This document shows, one piece after another, positions 1 to 8,707 of a DNA stretch of 39,151 nucleotides. The DNA is from Gemmatimonadota bacterium (GTDB lineage Bacteria > Gemmatimonadota > Gemmatimonadetes > Longimicrobiales > Longimicrobiaceae), in contig JAIRKD010000089.1 of the NCBI GenBank assembly GCA_031260285.1, positions 1-39,151 of the forward strand, read 5' to 3'. How positions within the stretch are numbered: position 1 is the stretch's first letter; each line of letters begins with the position of its first letter. The notes under the pieces are model-generated. The model saw only the letters and a program-made list of their open reading frames with translations. It made no database searches and had not been told where the DNA came from. The position numbers and the translations under genes were made by a program.

Positions 1-1776
1 CGCCCAGCTGATCAGATTTACAACCCGGGTCGGAACCCCCTCGCTCTGGAGCTTCTCCCGGGCAGCCAGCGCCAGCTCAACCTCGGAACCACTGGCGATC
101 AGGATCACGGACGGAGCCCCGCCCTCTGCCTCGGCGAGGATGTAGCCGCCACGCCGGATTCCCTTCACCGAGCCGTATTTTGTGCGGTCCAGAATGGGAA
201 GCGCCTGCCGGGTGAGCGCCAGGAATGCCGGCCCGTTTGGGTTCTCCATGATCCACCGCCAGGCCTCCGCCGTTTCCGCCGCGTCAGCCGGTCGCAGGTC
301 CACCAGACCCGGAATCGCCCGTAGAGCGGCCATCTGCTCCACCGGCTGATGGGTCGGCCCGTCTTCACCCAGCCCGATGCTGTCGTGGGTGAACACGTAG
401 ATCACCGGCTGCTCCATCAGCGAAGCCAGACGGATCGGCGGACGCATGTAGTCCGAGAAGATCAGGAAGGTGGCGCCGTAGGGGCGCACTCCGCCGTGCA
501 GCGCCATCCCGTTCATCACCGAACCCATGCCGTGCTCACGAACTCCGTAATGGATGTTGCGGCCGGCCGGGTCAGCGTGGGAAAGAGAGCCTTCTCCGTC
601 GATGTTCGTGTTGTTGGAACCGGCCAGGTCCGCGGATCCACCAACCAGCCAGGGCACCCGCGAGGCAATTGCGTTCAGCACCTTCCCCGATGCGGCCCGG
701 GTAGCGATGGGCTTGTCGAAAGTCGGGATTCCCGCGTCCCAGCCTTCGGAGAGCTGGCACTCCAGAGTGGTGAGGAAACCGGCCGCGCGCTCCGGATTGA
801 GCGAGGCGAGCTGATCCAGCCGCGCATTCCATTCCGCGCGCGCCGCCTCCCCGCGCTGCTGCTGCATCCGCATGTGCGCAAGCGCGGCTTCCGGCACGAG
901 GAACGCCTCGTCCTCCGGCCATCCCAGTGCCTGTTTGGTAAGCCGGATCTCCGCCTCGCCCAGCGGCGCGCCATGCGCGTCTTCCGAGCCCGCCTTGTTG
1001 GGTGAGCCAAAGCCGATCACCGTCTTCACCCCCACCATCGTCGGCCGGGGATCCGCCTTTGCGGCCCGGACCACCGCATCAATCGCGTCCAGGTCGTTGA
1101 CGTCGTCCACCCGCAGCGTCTGCCAGCCGTAGGCCTCGTAACGCGCGAGGACATCCTCGGTGAACGCCAGATCCGTGGAGCCCTCGATCGTGATCGAGTT
1201 GTCGTCCCAGAAGCAGATCAGCTTCCCGAGACCCAGATGACCCGCCAGTGACGCGGCTTCGCTGGACACCCCCTCCATCAGATCGCCGTCCGAGCAGATC
1301 ACCCAGGTGTAGTGATCCACAATCGGGTTCTCAGGCGTATTGAAGAGCGCCGCAAGCCGAGCTTCGGCAATCGCCATCCCCACCGCGTTTGAGATCCCCT
1401 GTCCGAGCGGTCCGGTGGTGGTCTCAACACCCGGCGTCATTCCGTGCTCGGGGTGCCCCGGAGTGCGGCTCTCCCATTGACGGAAGTTGATGATCTCCTC
1501 CCGCTCCAGCCCGTATCCCGTAAGGTAGAGCATGGAATAGAGGAGCATCGAAGCATGCCCCGCGGAAAGAATGAAACGATCCCGATCCGCCCAGTCCGGT
1601 GCGCCGGGGTCGTGTTTCATGTGGCGCGTCCAGAGCGAGTACGCGAGTGGCGCAAGCGCCATCGGGGTGCCCGGATGTCCGGACTTCGCCCGCTCGACGG
1701 CATCCATCGAGAGCGTCCGGATCGTATTGATACAGAGCTGGTCCAGCTCGGCGGGAACAATAATAGAGGAGCTCAT
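1..1776 (-). CDS. tkt: Transketolase, C-terminus cut off by window edge
   Basis: Thiamine-diphosphate enzyme that moves two-carbon ketol units between sugar phosphates in the non-oxidative pentose phosphate pathway (cytosol). The 592 visible codons run without a stop from an ATG to the window edge; the family is usually about 660 residues, so roughly 70 C-terminal residues are missing. Visible hallmarks are GHPG near residue 33, the LSAGHAS loop near 70, GPLGQG near 122, the ThDP/Mg motif SDGDLMEG near 162 with the following DDN, and in the pyrimidine-binding half REHGMG and [16 protein letters not shown]. The Shine-Dalgarno sequence is weak. A perfect 6-bp hairpin lies in the leader 27-43 bases before the start. 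Nothing else of the pathway is in view, so the operon context is unknown. The family assignment is very safe. Confidence 0.97.
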   Translation of the reverse strand, partial: MSSSIIVPAELDQLCINTIRTLSMDAVERAKSGHPGTPMALAPLAYSLWTRHMKHDPGAPDWADRDRFILSAGHASMLLYSMLYLTGYGLEREEIINFRQWESRTPGHPEHGMTPGVETTTGPLGQGISNAVGMAIAEARLAALFNTPENPIVDHYTWVICSDGDLMEGVSSEAASLAGHLGLGKLICFWDDNSITIEGSTDLAFTEDVLARYEAYGWQTLRVDDVNDLDAIDAVVRAAKADPRPTMVGVKTVIGFGSPNKAGSEDAHGAPLGEAEIRLTKQALGWPEDEAFLVPEAALAHMRMQQQRGEAARAEWNARLDQLASLNPERAAGFLTTLECQLSEGWDAGIPTFDKPIATRAASGKVLNAIASRVPWLVGGSADLAGSNNTNIDGEGSLSHADPAGRNIHYGVREHGMGSVMNGMALHGGVRPYGATFLIFSDYMRPPIRLASLMEQPVIYVFTHDSIGLGEDGPTHQPVEQMAALRAIPGLVDLRPADAAETAEAWRWIMENPNGPAFLALTRQALPILDRTKYGSVKGIRRGGYILAEAEGGAPSVILIASGSEVELALAAREKLQSEGVPTRVVNLISWA

Positions 1777-1802
1777 CCACGTTTGGTCGGGCGCGGTTTA
1801 TC

Positions 1803-1819
1803 CCGGCGTCTTTCGCCGG
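1803..1819 (-). other. Hairpin in the transketolase leader
   Basis: Perfect inverted repeat CCGGCG / CGCCGG with a five-base loop, lying just upstream of the transketolase ATG and downstream of the PRC-barrel gene. No T-run follows it on the minus strand, so it is not a classic terminator. It could be a leader structure or chance in GC-rich DNA. The rest of the gap up to 2051 shows nothing I can name. Confidence 0.3.
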
Positions 1820-2051
1820 CGGCCCGCTTTCCTTTGCTCTGCGGGGCCGGTCGGTAATGTACACAGCGCGCGGGTATCGTCCAGTACAACCGGCCCGTTC
1901 CGCTCCCCGGCCTCCCTATCGCGAGCCCCTCTCCCTCTCGCAACACCCTCCTCCGATACGGTCGCGCGGTGTGCTTTCACCGCGAACCGTCATCCCCGAG
2001 CCGTCACTCTATCCCTCTCCTCATTTCATCTGAAGCTGTCACCATGCGCCC

Positions 2052-2531
2052 TCAGCGCTCAGCGTCATCACCCCAGTCACCATCAACCCACCGGTCCACA
2101 CGATCTTCGATACTCGCGCCACGCAGCGGAGGCGAATGATTCTCCGGCGGCCGGATCGGCTCTCCGGCAGCGAAGTACACCTCCAGCTCCTCCGCAAATG
2201 CATCATCCAGACGACCATCATCGTACGATGGGAGCAGACTCATCCGGCGGCTGTCCAGCCCCTGAACGCAGATCCGCTCCGGCACGCTCAACCGGGCGTA
2301 CCCGATCGGCACCAGAATATGACGCCGACCCTCCGGACGCCCACCATCAAACAGGACCTCCAGGTACCGGACCTTCATCGCCTCTGTATCCACAAGCAGA
2401 TCGTCCACACAGCCGATGCGGCAGCCATCCGCCGCAAATACCTCCCAGCCGCGGACGTCCGGTTCACCCCGGGCAACTCCGAAATCCTCTGCCTGATTAA
2501 GAGAGATCACCCGATCCGTATGTTCGTCCAT
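2052..2531 (-). CDS. PRC-barrel domain protein
   Basis: A 159-residue soluble protein with no signal peptide or membrane segment. Residues about 20-95 look like a PRC-barrel: a beta-rich stretch with GWEVFAADG, IGCVDDLLVDTEAMKVRYLEV and RHILVPIGYARL, as in the stand-alone PRC-barrel proteins related to the cytoplasmic domain of the photosynthetic reaction centre H subunit. The tail has a LLPSYDDG motif followed by an acidic stretch, an arrangement I recall from stand-alone members. PRC-barrels are generally interaction modules; no reaction can be assigned. The start is well supported by a purine-rich AAGGGAGG about six bases before the ATG. It stands alone, with more than 200 bases on each side, so it is probably a single-gene unit. 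Confidence 0.8.
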   Translation of the reverse strand: MDEHTDRVISLNQAEDFGVARGEPDVRGWEVFAADGCRIGCVDDLLVDTEAMKVRYLEVLFDGGRPEGRRHILVPIGYARLSVPERICVQGLDSRRMSLLPSYDDGRLDDAFAEELEVYFAAGEPIRPPENHSPPLRGASIEDRVDRWVDGDWGDDAER

Positions 2532-2759
2532 CGTACCCTCCCTTTTCCGGATAACACAGCAACAGACTGAGTTTACGGCGCAAGAAACATGCGGCGCTCT
2601 TTCGCTGGCGCGGGCGGGAGTTCGGAAGGAAGCGGCTGGCGTGGTTTCCGGGCGCGTCGCGGTTATGCGGCGGAGATGCGCATGCCCGCACCAGGCGCAT
2701 TGAAGATCGGGGTGGGACCGCTGAGGCCGACGGAGGCGACTTACCCGACAGCAGATCAG

Positions 2760-3371
2760 TCAGCGTGACGGGTGTCTTCTGCCGATGCCGGGGAGGAATC
2801 GTCCTGTGGTTTCAGCGTAGTGGTGGTAATCACGTCCGTGGTGAGCGGCGAGGTATGGCTCTTCAACGTATCTGACCTGGAACTCGACAGCGATGAACAG
2901 ACCCAGCCAGCCAAACACCGAGATGAGGTTCGGCACCATGAGCGCGATGCCTGCGCCAGTGGCGAGCATGGCAGTGAAGATCGGGTTTCTTACGAACCGG
3001 AAAGGGCCGGTGGTCACGAGTGCGGTATGTTCGTCAGCGTCAACGCCGATGCGCCAGCTGTTGCCCATCGCTGCCTGCGTGAAGAAGGTGGCAACCATGC
3101 CGATAACGGCGATCACGGCTCCACCCCGATGCAGCCAGGCGTGATCGGTGCCGGGGATCACACCAAGGTCGATGAGTCCGGCCACAGGCCCGAAAAACCC
3201 CGCGACAAGTGCGAGGACAAAGAGCACACCTGCGAACCATTCAAGTGTTCCGGGCCTGCCGCTCAGTCCCCGGAAGCCGCTGTTGCCGGTGCGACGCAGG
3301 TGAATGATGGTTCGCAGGCCGAACGCAAGCACGGCGTAACAGATGAACAGGATGAGAGCCAGCCGCTCCAC
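2760..3371 (-). CDS. Isoprenylcysteine methyltransferase-like membrane protein
   Basis: A 203-residue integral membrane protein with about five hydrophobic segments (residues about 3-22, 45-68, 80-100, 125-145 and 148-165). The signature LVTTGPFRFVRNPIF near residue 140 is that of the ICMT/PEMT-like small membrane methyltransferases (Pfam ICMT or PEMT families), where the R-x-P region forms part of the S-adenosylmethionine site. The C-terminal EEPYL...YHHYAETTGRFLP also fits that family. The substrate is unknown; bacterial members are poorly characterised and could modify lipids or protein thiols. The start is GTG, five bases after the stop of the cupredoxin gene, so it is likely co-transcribed with it and the cytochrome c gene. 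No ATG start in frame is better placed. Confidence 0.75.
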   Translation of the reverse strand: MERLALILFICYAVLAFGLRTIIHLRRTGNSGFRGLSGRPGTLEWFAGVLFVLALVAGFFGPVAGLIDLGVIPGTDHAWLHRGGAVIAVIGMVATFFTQAAMGNSWRIGVDADEHTALVTTGPFRFVRNPIFTAMLATGAGIALMVPNLISVFGWLGLFIAVEFQVRYVEEPYLAAHHGRDYHHYAETTGRFLPGIGRRHPSR

Positions 3372-3375
3372 CCGC

Positions 3376-3876
3376 CTACTCGTTCTCCCCGGGACCCGGG
3401 ATCACGATCACCCCCTCCATCCCCTCCGCAGCGTGCGGGATCGAACGGAAGGGATAACGCCCCGGCGGAGCCCCCCGAAAGGAGATCTCATGTGACTGCC
3501 CCGGCTCCACAAGCAGCACCCCCCAGTCCATGGAGCGATCCCGGATGAACCCGGCGGCTTCCAGTGTGACGCCGGCGGTATCAAACACAACACTCTCCGG
3601 CCGCCCCCCGGTCAGAACAAAACGAACTGCATCCCCCGTGGAGATTGCAAGCTCCACCGGATCAAAACTGTTTCCGCGATCATGCTGGATAATCCGGATG
3701 ACATGAACGGAAGGACCACGATCAGCACCGCTCTTCTCCCCCTGGTCTGCTCCGAACCACCCGCCGATATCCGAGCAGGCCGCAGACAACAGAGGCAGGA
3801 GAATCAGAACGAGGGGGAAAGACAGGCGGGATGGTTCTTTCAGAACCCCGAAGCGAGCTGATTTCCGGGAGGACAC
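3376..3876 (-). CDS. Cupredoxin-fold lipoprotein with degenerate copper site
   Basis: A lipoprotein of about 166 residues. A hydrophobic stretch ends in a lipobox (LLSAAC), followed by a short linker and a plastocyanin/azurin-like domain: FDPVELAISTGDAVRFVL, then PESVVFD, then EPGQSHEISF and a C-terminal YPFRSIPHAAEGMEGVIVI. In functional type-1 copper proteins the corresponding places read PHNVVFD and Y.Y.C.PH....GM.G. Here the first His is replaced by Glu and the Cys by Ser, while the second His and the Met remain, so a normal blue-copper site cannot form. I placed the start at a GTG (3876) because longer readings run into the cytochrome c gene; TTG and ATG codons further up (4014, 4011) are also open. 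It sits between a cytochrome c lipoprotein and a membrane methyltransferase. Confidence 0.72.
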   Translation of the reverse strand: MSSRKSARFGVLKEPSRLSFPLVLILLPLLSAACSDIGGWFGADQGEKSGADRGPSVHVIRIIQHDRGNSFDPVELAISTGDAVRFVLTGGRPESVVFDTAGVTLEAAGFIRDRSMDWGVLLVEPGQSHEISFRGAPPGRYPFRSIPHAAEGMEGVIVIPGPGENE

Positions 3877-3925
3877 CGCAACGCCCGGGGCTCCGCCTGA
3901 ACTCTGGTTATCTGCCTTCTGCCGG

Positions 3926-4399
3926 TCAACGCCCCGGAGATGACTCCGGCGACTCCCGGGCAATGCTGAGTGCGTAGACATACGTGGCAAGAGCCCGCAG
4001 ATGCTCTTCATCAAAGGCTCCCCCGCCCATGGCGGGCATCGGCACGGGGAAGTGCTGCGGACGCGCGACTCCGGAGCGGATCACCGTCTCGATTCCCTCG
4101 ATGGTGCCATCCGAATGGACCCAGCCGCTGGTCCGGAACTCCGGTCCGAGCTGGGTACCTTCCGCTTCCGGACCATGACAGACAAGGCAGGGCCCATACT
4201 GGTCGCGCCCGGTGCGCAGCGTCTCCATCGACGCGCCTTCGGGCAGCCTGGCGAGTACGGATTCCGGAATACCCTCGACGGGGGGAAGCAGATCGACGCC
4301 CAGCTCCGACTCCGGCTCGGAGGACCGGCACCCGGCTCCGGATGCTGAGAGGCTGATCACAGTGATCAGCGGAATGATTCGATACAACGGTGTCGCCAT
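3926..4399 (-). CDS. Monohaem cytochrome c lipoprotein
   Basis: A 157-residue exported class I cytochrome c. The first 24 residues form a lipoprotein signal ending in SGAGC, so the protein is probably anchored to a membrane by a lipid on Cys24. A single covalent haem motif CLVCH lies at residues 71-75; the methionine ligand is probably one of the two Met in PMPAMGG near 121-124. The spacing and the C-terminal helix (EEHLRALATYVYALS) match the cytochrome cbb3-subunit/c551-like domain. It probably passes electrons in the periplasm, but the partner oxidase or reductase is not in view. It is the first gene of a unit with the cupredoxin-like lipoprotein (about 50 bases downstream) and the methyltransferase. 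The start is ATG with a weak ribosome site. Confidence 0.85.
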   Translation of the reverse strand: MATPLYRIIPLITVISLSASGAGCRSSEPESELGVDLLPPVEGIPESVLARLPEGASMETLRTGRDQYGPCLVCHGPEAEGTQLGPEFRTSGWVHSDGTIEGIETVIRSGVARPQHFPVPMPAMGGGAFDEEHLRALATYVYALSIARESPESSPGR

Positions 4400-4530
4400 G
4401 ACCGACGGCTCTCACTTCGGGGCTTCCAGATAAGCGCAACCGGAATCCCGAAGTGCAAACCGTGTTCCCTGCTCCGCCCGCGCCCTCCCCTGCTCTCCGG
4501 CACAACCCCATCCAACCGATCATCCGCGGA

Positions 4531-5658
4531 TCAGAAGCTGTCGGGGGTCAGAACCGCGCGGACCTCGGCGGGTGCGGTGGCAATTGCGGCAGCAATCTCT
4601 TCACGCCGCCCCGACTCCCGGAGCGCACGGGCAAGACCAACCCAGGCTTCCATCGACGCGGAGTCACGCGCGATGGCGGTATTGAAGCGCGAGACCGCAA
4701 CATCCGGCTGCCCGGTATCCAGCAGAAGGAAGCCGAGTTCCCGATGAACAGCGGCGTCATCCGGAGAAATGCGTTCCGCCTCCCGGATCGCTTCCGCCGC
4801 GAGCTCCGGCTCCTGCAGCCGCCGGTGGATCCGGGCGAGGAAGAGGTGCGGAGTGACGTCCTTCGGGTTCTCTTCCGCATACTTCTGGAAGAGCATCGAC
4901 GCCTCGGTGAGCTGCCCGTTCTCGAACAGTGTCCGCGCCTGATCCAGATCCTGCGACTCACCACCACCCATGAAGCTCAGGACGAACCAGATCAGCACAC
5001 CCGCCAGCGCAACCAGTGCCACAACCCTGCCTGGCGGAGGCCCCACCCGCAGACGCCGTTGCTGCGCCGGCTCTCCCTCCATGCCATCCGGAACCGGAGC
5101 AGCATCTTCCCGGGAAACTCCAGGCGCGGGCACCGACCGGACCGGAGAAACCCTGCCCGGCGCGGAGGGAGCGGGAGCAGACAACCGCACCCGGGCTTCC
5201 GCGGCCGGAGCCGACCCACCCGCCCGGGGCGGAGTGGCGGGAAGTCTGTCGAGCCGGGCACGCAGTGTATCCGCGACCAGAACCGCGCGGGCACGGTCTC
5301 CACTGGTGACCTCCGCACCATTCTCCAGCCGCCTGCCGGTCTCGAAGAGCTCATGGATCCCCGCCGCCAGCTCCATCGGGATCCGCTCGTTCCGCCGCAG
5401 TTCGGCCAGCACCGCATCAATCCGGATCTCATCCGGAGCCAGCGCCTTCAGCCGGATCTCAACCCGGGCCGCCGGATCATCACGAAGGACACGGCGCAGG
5501 CATCGGTCAACCGCATTGATGATCCGGAGCACAGGCCGTCGCGGGTCACCCGAGGCGTCTCCCCCACGCCGGAGTGTTTCCACTTCCCTGCTCGCGGACT
5601 CCAGAGCGCGCCGGGCGGCGCCGCCGTCAGAATCGTTTTCCACTTCGTCCCTTACCAT
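4531..5658 (-). CDS. TPR protein with one membrane segment
   Basis: A 375-residue protein in three parts: an N-terminal, mostly helical, charged region (residues 1-140); a Pro/Ala/Ser-rich linker (140-205); a single hydrophobic segment at 211-229; and a C-terminal block of about three tetratricopeptide repeats (236-345) including FENGQLTEASMLFQKYAEEN and REAERISPDDAAVHRELGFL. The positive residues before the membrane segment suggest the N-terminal region is cytoplasmic and the TPR block extracytoplasmic. I do not recognise the N-terminal domain. The ATG overlaps the TGA of the upstream TPR gene (TGATG), so the two are translationally coupled and probably work together. TPRs mediate protein contacts; no enzymatic motif is visible. 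Confidence 0.75.
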   Translation of the reverse strand: MVRDEVENDSDGGAARRALESASREVETLRRGGDASGDPRRPVLRIINAVDRCLRRVLRDDPAARVEIRLKALAPDEIRIDAVLAELRRNERIPMELAAGIHELFETGRRLENGAEVTSGDRARAVLVADTLRARLDRLPATPPRAGGSAPAAEARVRLSAPAPSAPGRVSPVRSVPAPGVSREDAAPVPDGMEGEPAQQRRLRVGPPPGRVVALVALAGVLIWFVLSFMGGGESQDLDQARTLFENGQLTEASMLFQKYAEENPKDVTPHLFLARIHRRLQEPELAAEAIREAERISPDDAAVHRELGFLLLDTGQPDVAVSRFNTAIARDSASMEAWVGLARALRESGRREEIAAAIATAPAEVRAVLTPDSF

Positions 5659-6767
5659 CAGACTTCAATGCTCAAAAGGCCCATCCGGGCGCTTTCCCGG
5701 ATGAATTCCTCCGCGTCACCACAGGGGAGATCGCGGCCGGTCAGCTGACGGGCGCGCTCAGCCGCCCGATGCATAAACACCCCAATCGATTCCGACGGAT
5801 CAGAAAGCGCATCACGCATCCGCTTCACAATCTCCTCCCAGCTGCCACTGAAGAGCGTGCCATCCGCGGTACGTACCCGATGGACCAGCAGATCCTCCGA
5901 GGAGCCTGGAGCGGACGCCAGAGCCGCGGGTGAAGAAATCGAAGAAGGAAGCGGGTGCTCACCCCCGGCCTCTTCAAAAGCGGCTTCCACCTCGGAAAGC
6001 AGGAGGTCAATCGGGTCCGGCTCGCCGCGAAGCTCCTCCCAGCGCGCGCGCCAGGGAGCCAGCGACGGATCATCTTCCCGGCACTTCCCGATCGCGCACT
6101 TCAGCTCGATGTACCGCCAGACAGAAAGTGGATCCCAGTGCTCATCCGGGGGAACCTGCTCCAGCTCCGCCAGCGCGGCAGCCAGGTCACCACGTTCAAA
6201 GTGCAGATGGGAAAGGTAGATCCGCACCTCGTGGATCTCGCCGTCCAGACGGATCGCCGCACGCATCTCCCGCCGCGCGCCGAGATCATCACCCAGCGCA
6301 TGCAGCGTGTACCCGAGTGCCGCCCGGACCTCCGCCACATCGGGATGGACAGCGGCAAGCGAGGTCAGCCGCTGCCGGGATTCGCGGAAGAGCGCCTCAC
6401 GGTAGAGAGCCCGACCCATCGTCAACCCGAGTTCAACATCACCGGAGAGCCCCAGGTCATCCACTCGCCGGAAGCACTCCAGTGTATCATCGATCCGGCC
6501 GAACTTCAGGAGCGTCTCACCCCGGCCCACCCAGGCGTCTTCGTGGTCCGGATCAAGGGAAAGCGCCTTTTCAAACGCCTTCAGCGCCCAGATGTACTCT
6601 TCGCGCGCCAGACGGACGTAGCCGATTCCGATATGCAGGTCAACCGCGTCAGGGTACCGGGTGATCCCCTCCAGAAGGAGCTCACGCGCCTGATCATACT
6701 CGCCAGCGTCAAACAGCTGGTGCGCCTGCTCGTCGTATTCTTCCGAACTGAGGAAGGAAAAGCTCAT
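5658..6767 (-). CDS. TPR-repeat protein with unknown C-terminal domain
   Basis: A 369-residue soluble protein built mostly of tetratricopeptide repeats. Clear units start near residues 10 (AHQLFDAGEYDQARELLLEG), 45 (GYVRLAREEYIWALKAFEKA), 80, 150 (GYTLHALGDDLGARREMRAA) and 185 (SHLHFERGDLAAALAELEQV). After about residue 290 the repeats stop and a compact conserved-looking domain follows, with TADGTLFSGSWEEIV, IGVFMHRAAERARQLTG and DAEEFIRESARMGLL. I do not recognise that domain. There is no signal peptide or membrane segment, so it is probably cytoplasmic and may dock onto the coupled membrane-bound TPR protein downstream. It is the first gene of a two-gene unit, and the start is the only well placed ATG. 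Confidence 0.78.
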   Translation of the reverse strand: MSFSFLSSEEYDEQAHQLFDAGEYDQARELLLEGITRYPDAVDLHIGIGYVRLAREEYIWALKAFEKALSLDPDHEDAWVGRGETLLKFGRIDDTLECFRRVDDLGLSGDVELGLTMGRALYREALFRESRQRLTSLAAVHPDVAEVRAALGYTLHALGDDLGARREMRAAIRLDGEIHEVRIYLSHLHFERGDLAAALAELEQVPPDEHWDPLSVWRYIELKCAIGKCREDDPSLAPWRARWEELRGEPDPIDLLLSEVEAAFEEAGGEHPLPSSISSPAALASAPGSSEDLLVHRVRTADGTLFSGSWEEIVKRMRDALSDPSESIGVFMHRAAERARQLTGRDLPCGDAEEFIRESARMGLLSIEV

Positions 6768-6978
6768 TCGCTACCCTGAAGCGTTGTCGATAAACGAGGG
6801 GCTGGTTCGCTGATGCCTGCATGGCCAACATCCACCGTCATACCGCAAGTTGTTTCGCGAGCATAAAAGATAACCCGGCGGTAATAACCCGAATACCCCG
6901 CGCCGGATCCCCGGAGGCTCTCCACCGCTGGTTCCCGTGGCCGGATTTTTCCATGGTTCCCTTCCAGGAGGAACCGTC

Positions 6979-7341
6979 ATGTTCAATTGGCTTCGCCGTC
7001 GCCGTCTGTCCGCTGATTCCCGTCGCAAGCTGCTTCTTGCCTCCGCCCGCGCGGAGGAAGCGGTGATCGAGACGCACGTCGCGAATATCCTCGACCTGCT
7101 CGATTCACTCGGAGCCGAGGTTGATTTCGACTTCGCTCTGGAGCTCTACTCGGAAATGATGTCGCTGGACGACGCGCGGGCAAGCACCATCGCAACGCGA
7201 CTGCTCTCCCGTCTTGAAAAACCTGAAAGCCATCCCCTGAAAGCAACAGCTTCCGGAAACGGCCGGTACCACAGGATCTTCCGGGAGGAGAGCGTTGACG
7301 AGGCTTTCCTCGACAGAACCTCCGGCGGCAGGAAACGCTGA
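6979..7341 (+). CDS. Small protein of unknown function
   Basis: A 120-residue protein I do not recognise. The start is well supported: a perfect AGGAGG lies at 6966-6971, seven bases before the ATG. The N-terminus is strongly basic (FNWLRRRRLSADSRRK), the centre looks helical and acidic-amphipathic (EEAVIETHVANILDLLDSLG, then FDFALELYSEMMSLDDARAS), and the C-terminus is basic again. There is no signal peptide, membrane segment or cysteine. It is one of only three plus-strand genes here, divergent from the TPR pair and convergent with the CorC-type gene, so it has its own promoter. Codon use resembles its neighbours. It could be a small adaptor or nucleic-acid-associated protein, but that is a guess. 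Confidence 0.65.
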   Translation: MFNWLRRRRLSADSRRKLLLASARAEEAVIETHVANILDLLDSLGAEVDFDFALELYSEMMSLDDARASTIATRLLSRLEKPESHPLKATASGNGRYHRIFREESVDEAFLDRTSGGRKR

Positions 7342-7377
7342 ACGCCTCTCCACGACCGGGTCGTCTGTCCAGTGCCC

Positions 7378-7399
7378 TGACCGGGCATCAGCCCGATCA
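7378..7399 (-). terminator. Possible hairpin at end of CorC-type gene
   Basis: On the minus strand a nine-pair stem (one G-T pair) with a four-base TGAT loop overlaps the stop codon of the CorC-type gene, in the short convergent gap with the small plus-strand gene. No T-run follows, so termination is uncertain. Confidence 0.3.
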
Positions 7400-8707
7400 G
7401 GAGGCTACGCCCGACCCGTGAAGCCGGATCCGTGCAACCCGCCGGTCGTCCATCTCTTCAACCGTGAAGACACACTCACCCGTCGGGCTGGCGGTCTCAA
7501 CCGTGTCGCCGGATACCGCGACCCGTCCGAGGACCCCGAAGATGTAACCACCGATGGTGTCAAACCCCTCCTCGGGAATCTCCAGCCCGAATCGTTCGTT
7601 CACATCCGAGATCGCCGCGCCGCCATCAATCAGGACATCGCCGTCCGGAGTGACCTCGAAGTCGGACTCCTTCACATCGTGCTCATCGTGGATCTCGCCG
7701 ACAATCTCCTCCAGCAGATCCTCCATCGTCAACAGCCCGAAAGTCCCGCCGAATTCATCAATGACAATGGCCAGATGGACTCCGTGTTCACGGAACTCCT
7801 CCAGGATATCGTCCACCGGCTTCGACTCGGGTACAAAATGCGGCTCGCGCATCAGGCTCCGGAGATCAAAGTCATCGGGCCGGGCACCGTCGGGGGCGGA
7901 AAGGAGCGGCAGCAGGTCCTTGGAGAGCAGAATGCCCACAATATTATCGATGGAGCCCTCAAAGACCGGGATCCGCGAATGGGCCTCTTCCACCACCAGA
8001 TCAAGCAGTTCCGTCAGACCGATGTCCACCGGCACCGCAAAGATATCCAGCCGCGGCGTCATCACCTCGCGGGCCACCGTCTCTGAAAACTCGAAGATCC
8101 CGTCAATCATCTCATGCTCGTCCTCCTCCACAACGCCCTGCTCATGCCCGTGACGGACAAGCTCGCGGATATCGTCAGGAGTATGGACGGGAGCGTAGAA
8201 CGCAGACCGGGAAAGCCCCAGCAGATCCGAAAGCGGATTCAGGATCAGCGTAAAGATCAGGAAGAGCGGGCGAAGCAGAAACGCAGCAGCACGAAGAGGC
8301 CAATAGACCAGCGGATGGTTGATCAGACCCGGCCGGTTCGCGCCGAGAAGACGCGGAAGCTGCTGCCCGAAAAGCAGATAGGGAAGTGCAACGATCGCGA
8401 TGCCCAACACCGCTCCAAGCAGCCGGGGCACGGCGGTAAACGCCTCTTCCGCCCAGGAAACCGTCTCGTAGCCCAGCAGGAAGGTACAGAGAACACTGCC
8501 CAGCTGACTCACAAGGGCGATTCCCTCGGCATCTTCCGCGACGACCCGGCCGGAACCATTGCGACCATTGCCGTCATGGTCAACCTGGTCCACACGCCGA
8601 CGGCGGATTGTCAGTACGGCGAACTCAGCGGCAACAAAATAACCGCTCGCGAGAATCAGTGCGGCGACGACCAGCGCGAAGGCCAGGGGAGGTATGTCAG
8701 CGTCCAT
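7397..8707 (-). CDS. CNNM/CorC-family membrane transporter (HlyC/CorC type)
   Basis: A 436-residue protein with the standard three-part layout of the CNNM/CorC family (often annotated hemolysin family). Residues 1-190 form the CNNM (DUF21) membrane domain, beginning LAFALVVAALILASGYFVAAEFAVL, with the small-residue-rich E-F-A motif typical of it. A pair of CBS domains follows at about 205-330 (VMTPRLDIFAVPVDIGL, HLAIVIDEFGGTFGLLTMEDLLEEIVGEI), and a CorC/HlyC transporter-associated domain at about 345-430 (GGAAISDVNERFGLEIP). Members are linked to Mg2+ or Co2+ export and are regulated by nucleotide binding to the CBS pair; the ion is not readable from sequence. It stands alone, divergent from hldD across 295 bases. 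Length is normal. Confidence 0.92.
   Translation of the reverse strand: MDADIPPLAFALVVAALILASGYFVAAEFAVLTIRRRRVDQVDHDGNGRNGSGRVVAEDAEGIALVSQLGSVLCTFLLGYETVSWAEEAFTAVPRLLGAVLGIAIVALPYLLFGQQLPRLLGANRPGLINHPLVYWPLRAAAFLLRPLFLIFTLILNPLSDLLGLSRSAFYAPVHTPDDIRELVRHGHEQGVVEEDEHEMIDGIFEFSETVAREVMTPRLDIFAVPVDIGLTELLDLVVEEAHSRIPVFEGSIDNIVGILLSKDLLPLLSAPDGARPDDFDLRSLMREPHFVPESKPVDDILEEFREHGVHLAIVIDEFGGTFGLLTMEDLLEEIVGEIHDEHDVKESDFEVTPDGDVLIDGGAAISDVNERFGLEIPEEGFDTIGGYIFGVLGRVAVSGDTVETASPTGECVFTVEEMDDRRVARIRLHGSGVAS

Noticed and set aside
1571-2500. Plus-strand open frame across the transketolase start and the PRC-barrel gene
   Set aside because: Low-complexity Ser/Pro/Arg product running antisense to two supported genes and through their gap.
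4453-5748. Long plus-strand open frame opposite the TPR membrane protein
   Set aside because: Antisense shadow; the composition is Arg/Pro-rich and there is no domain or ribosome site.
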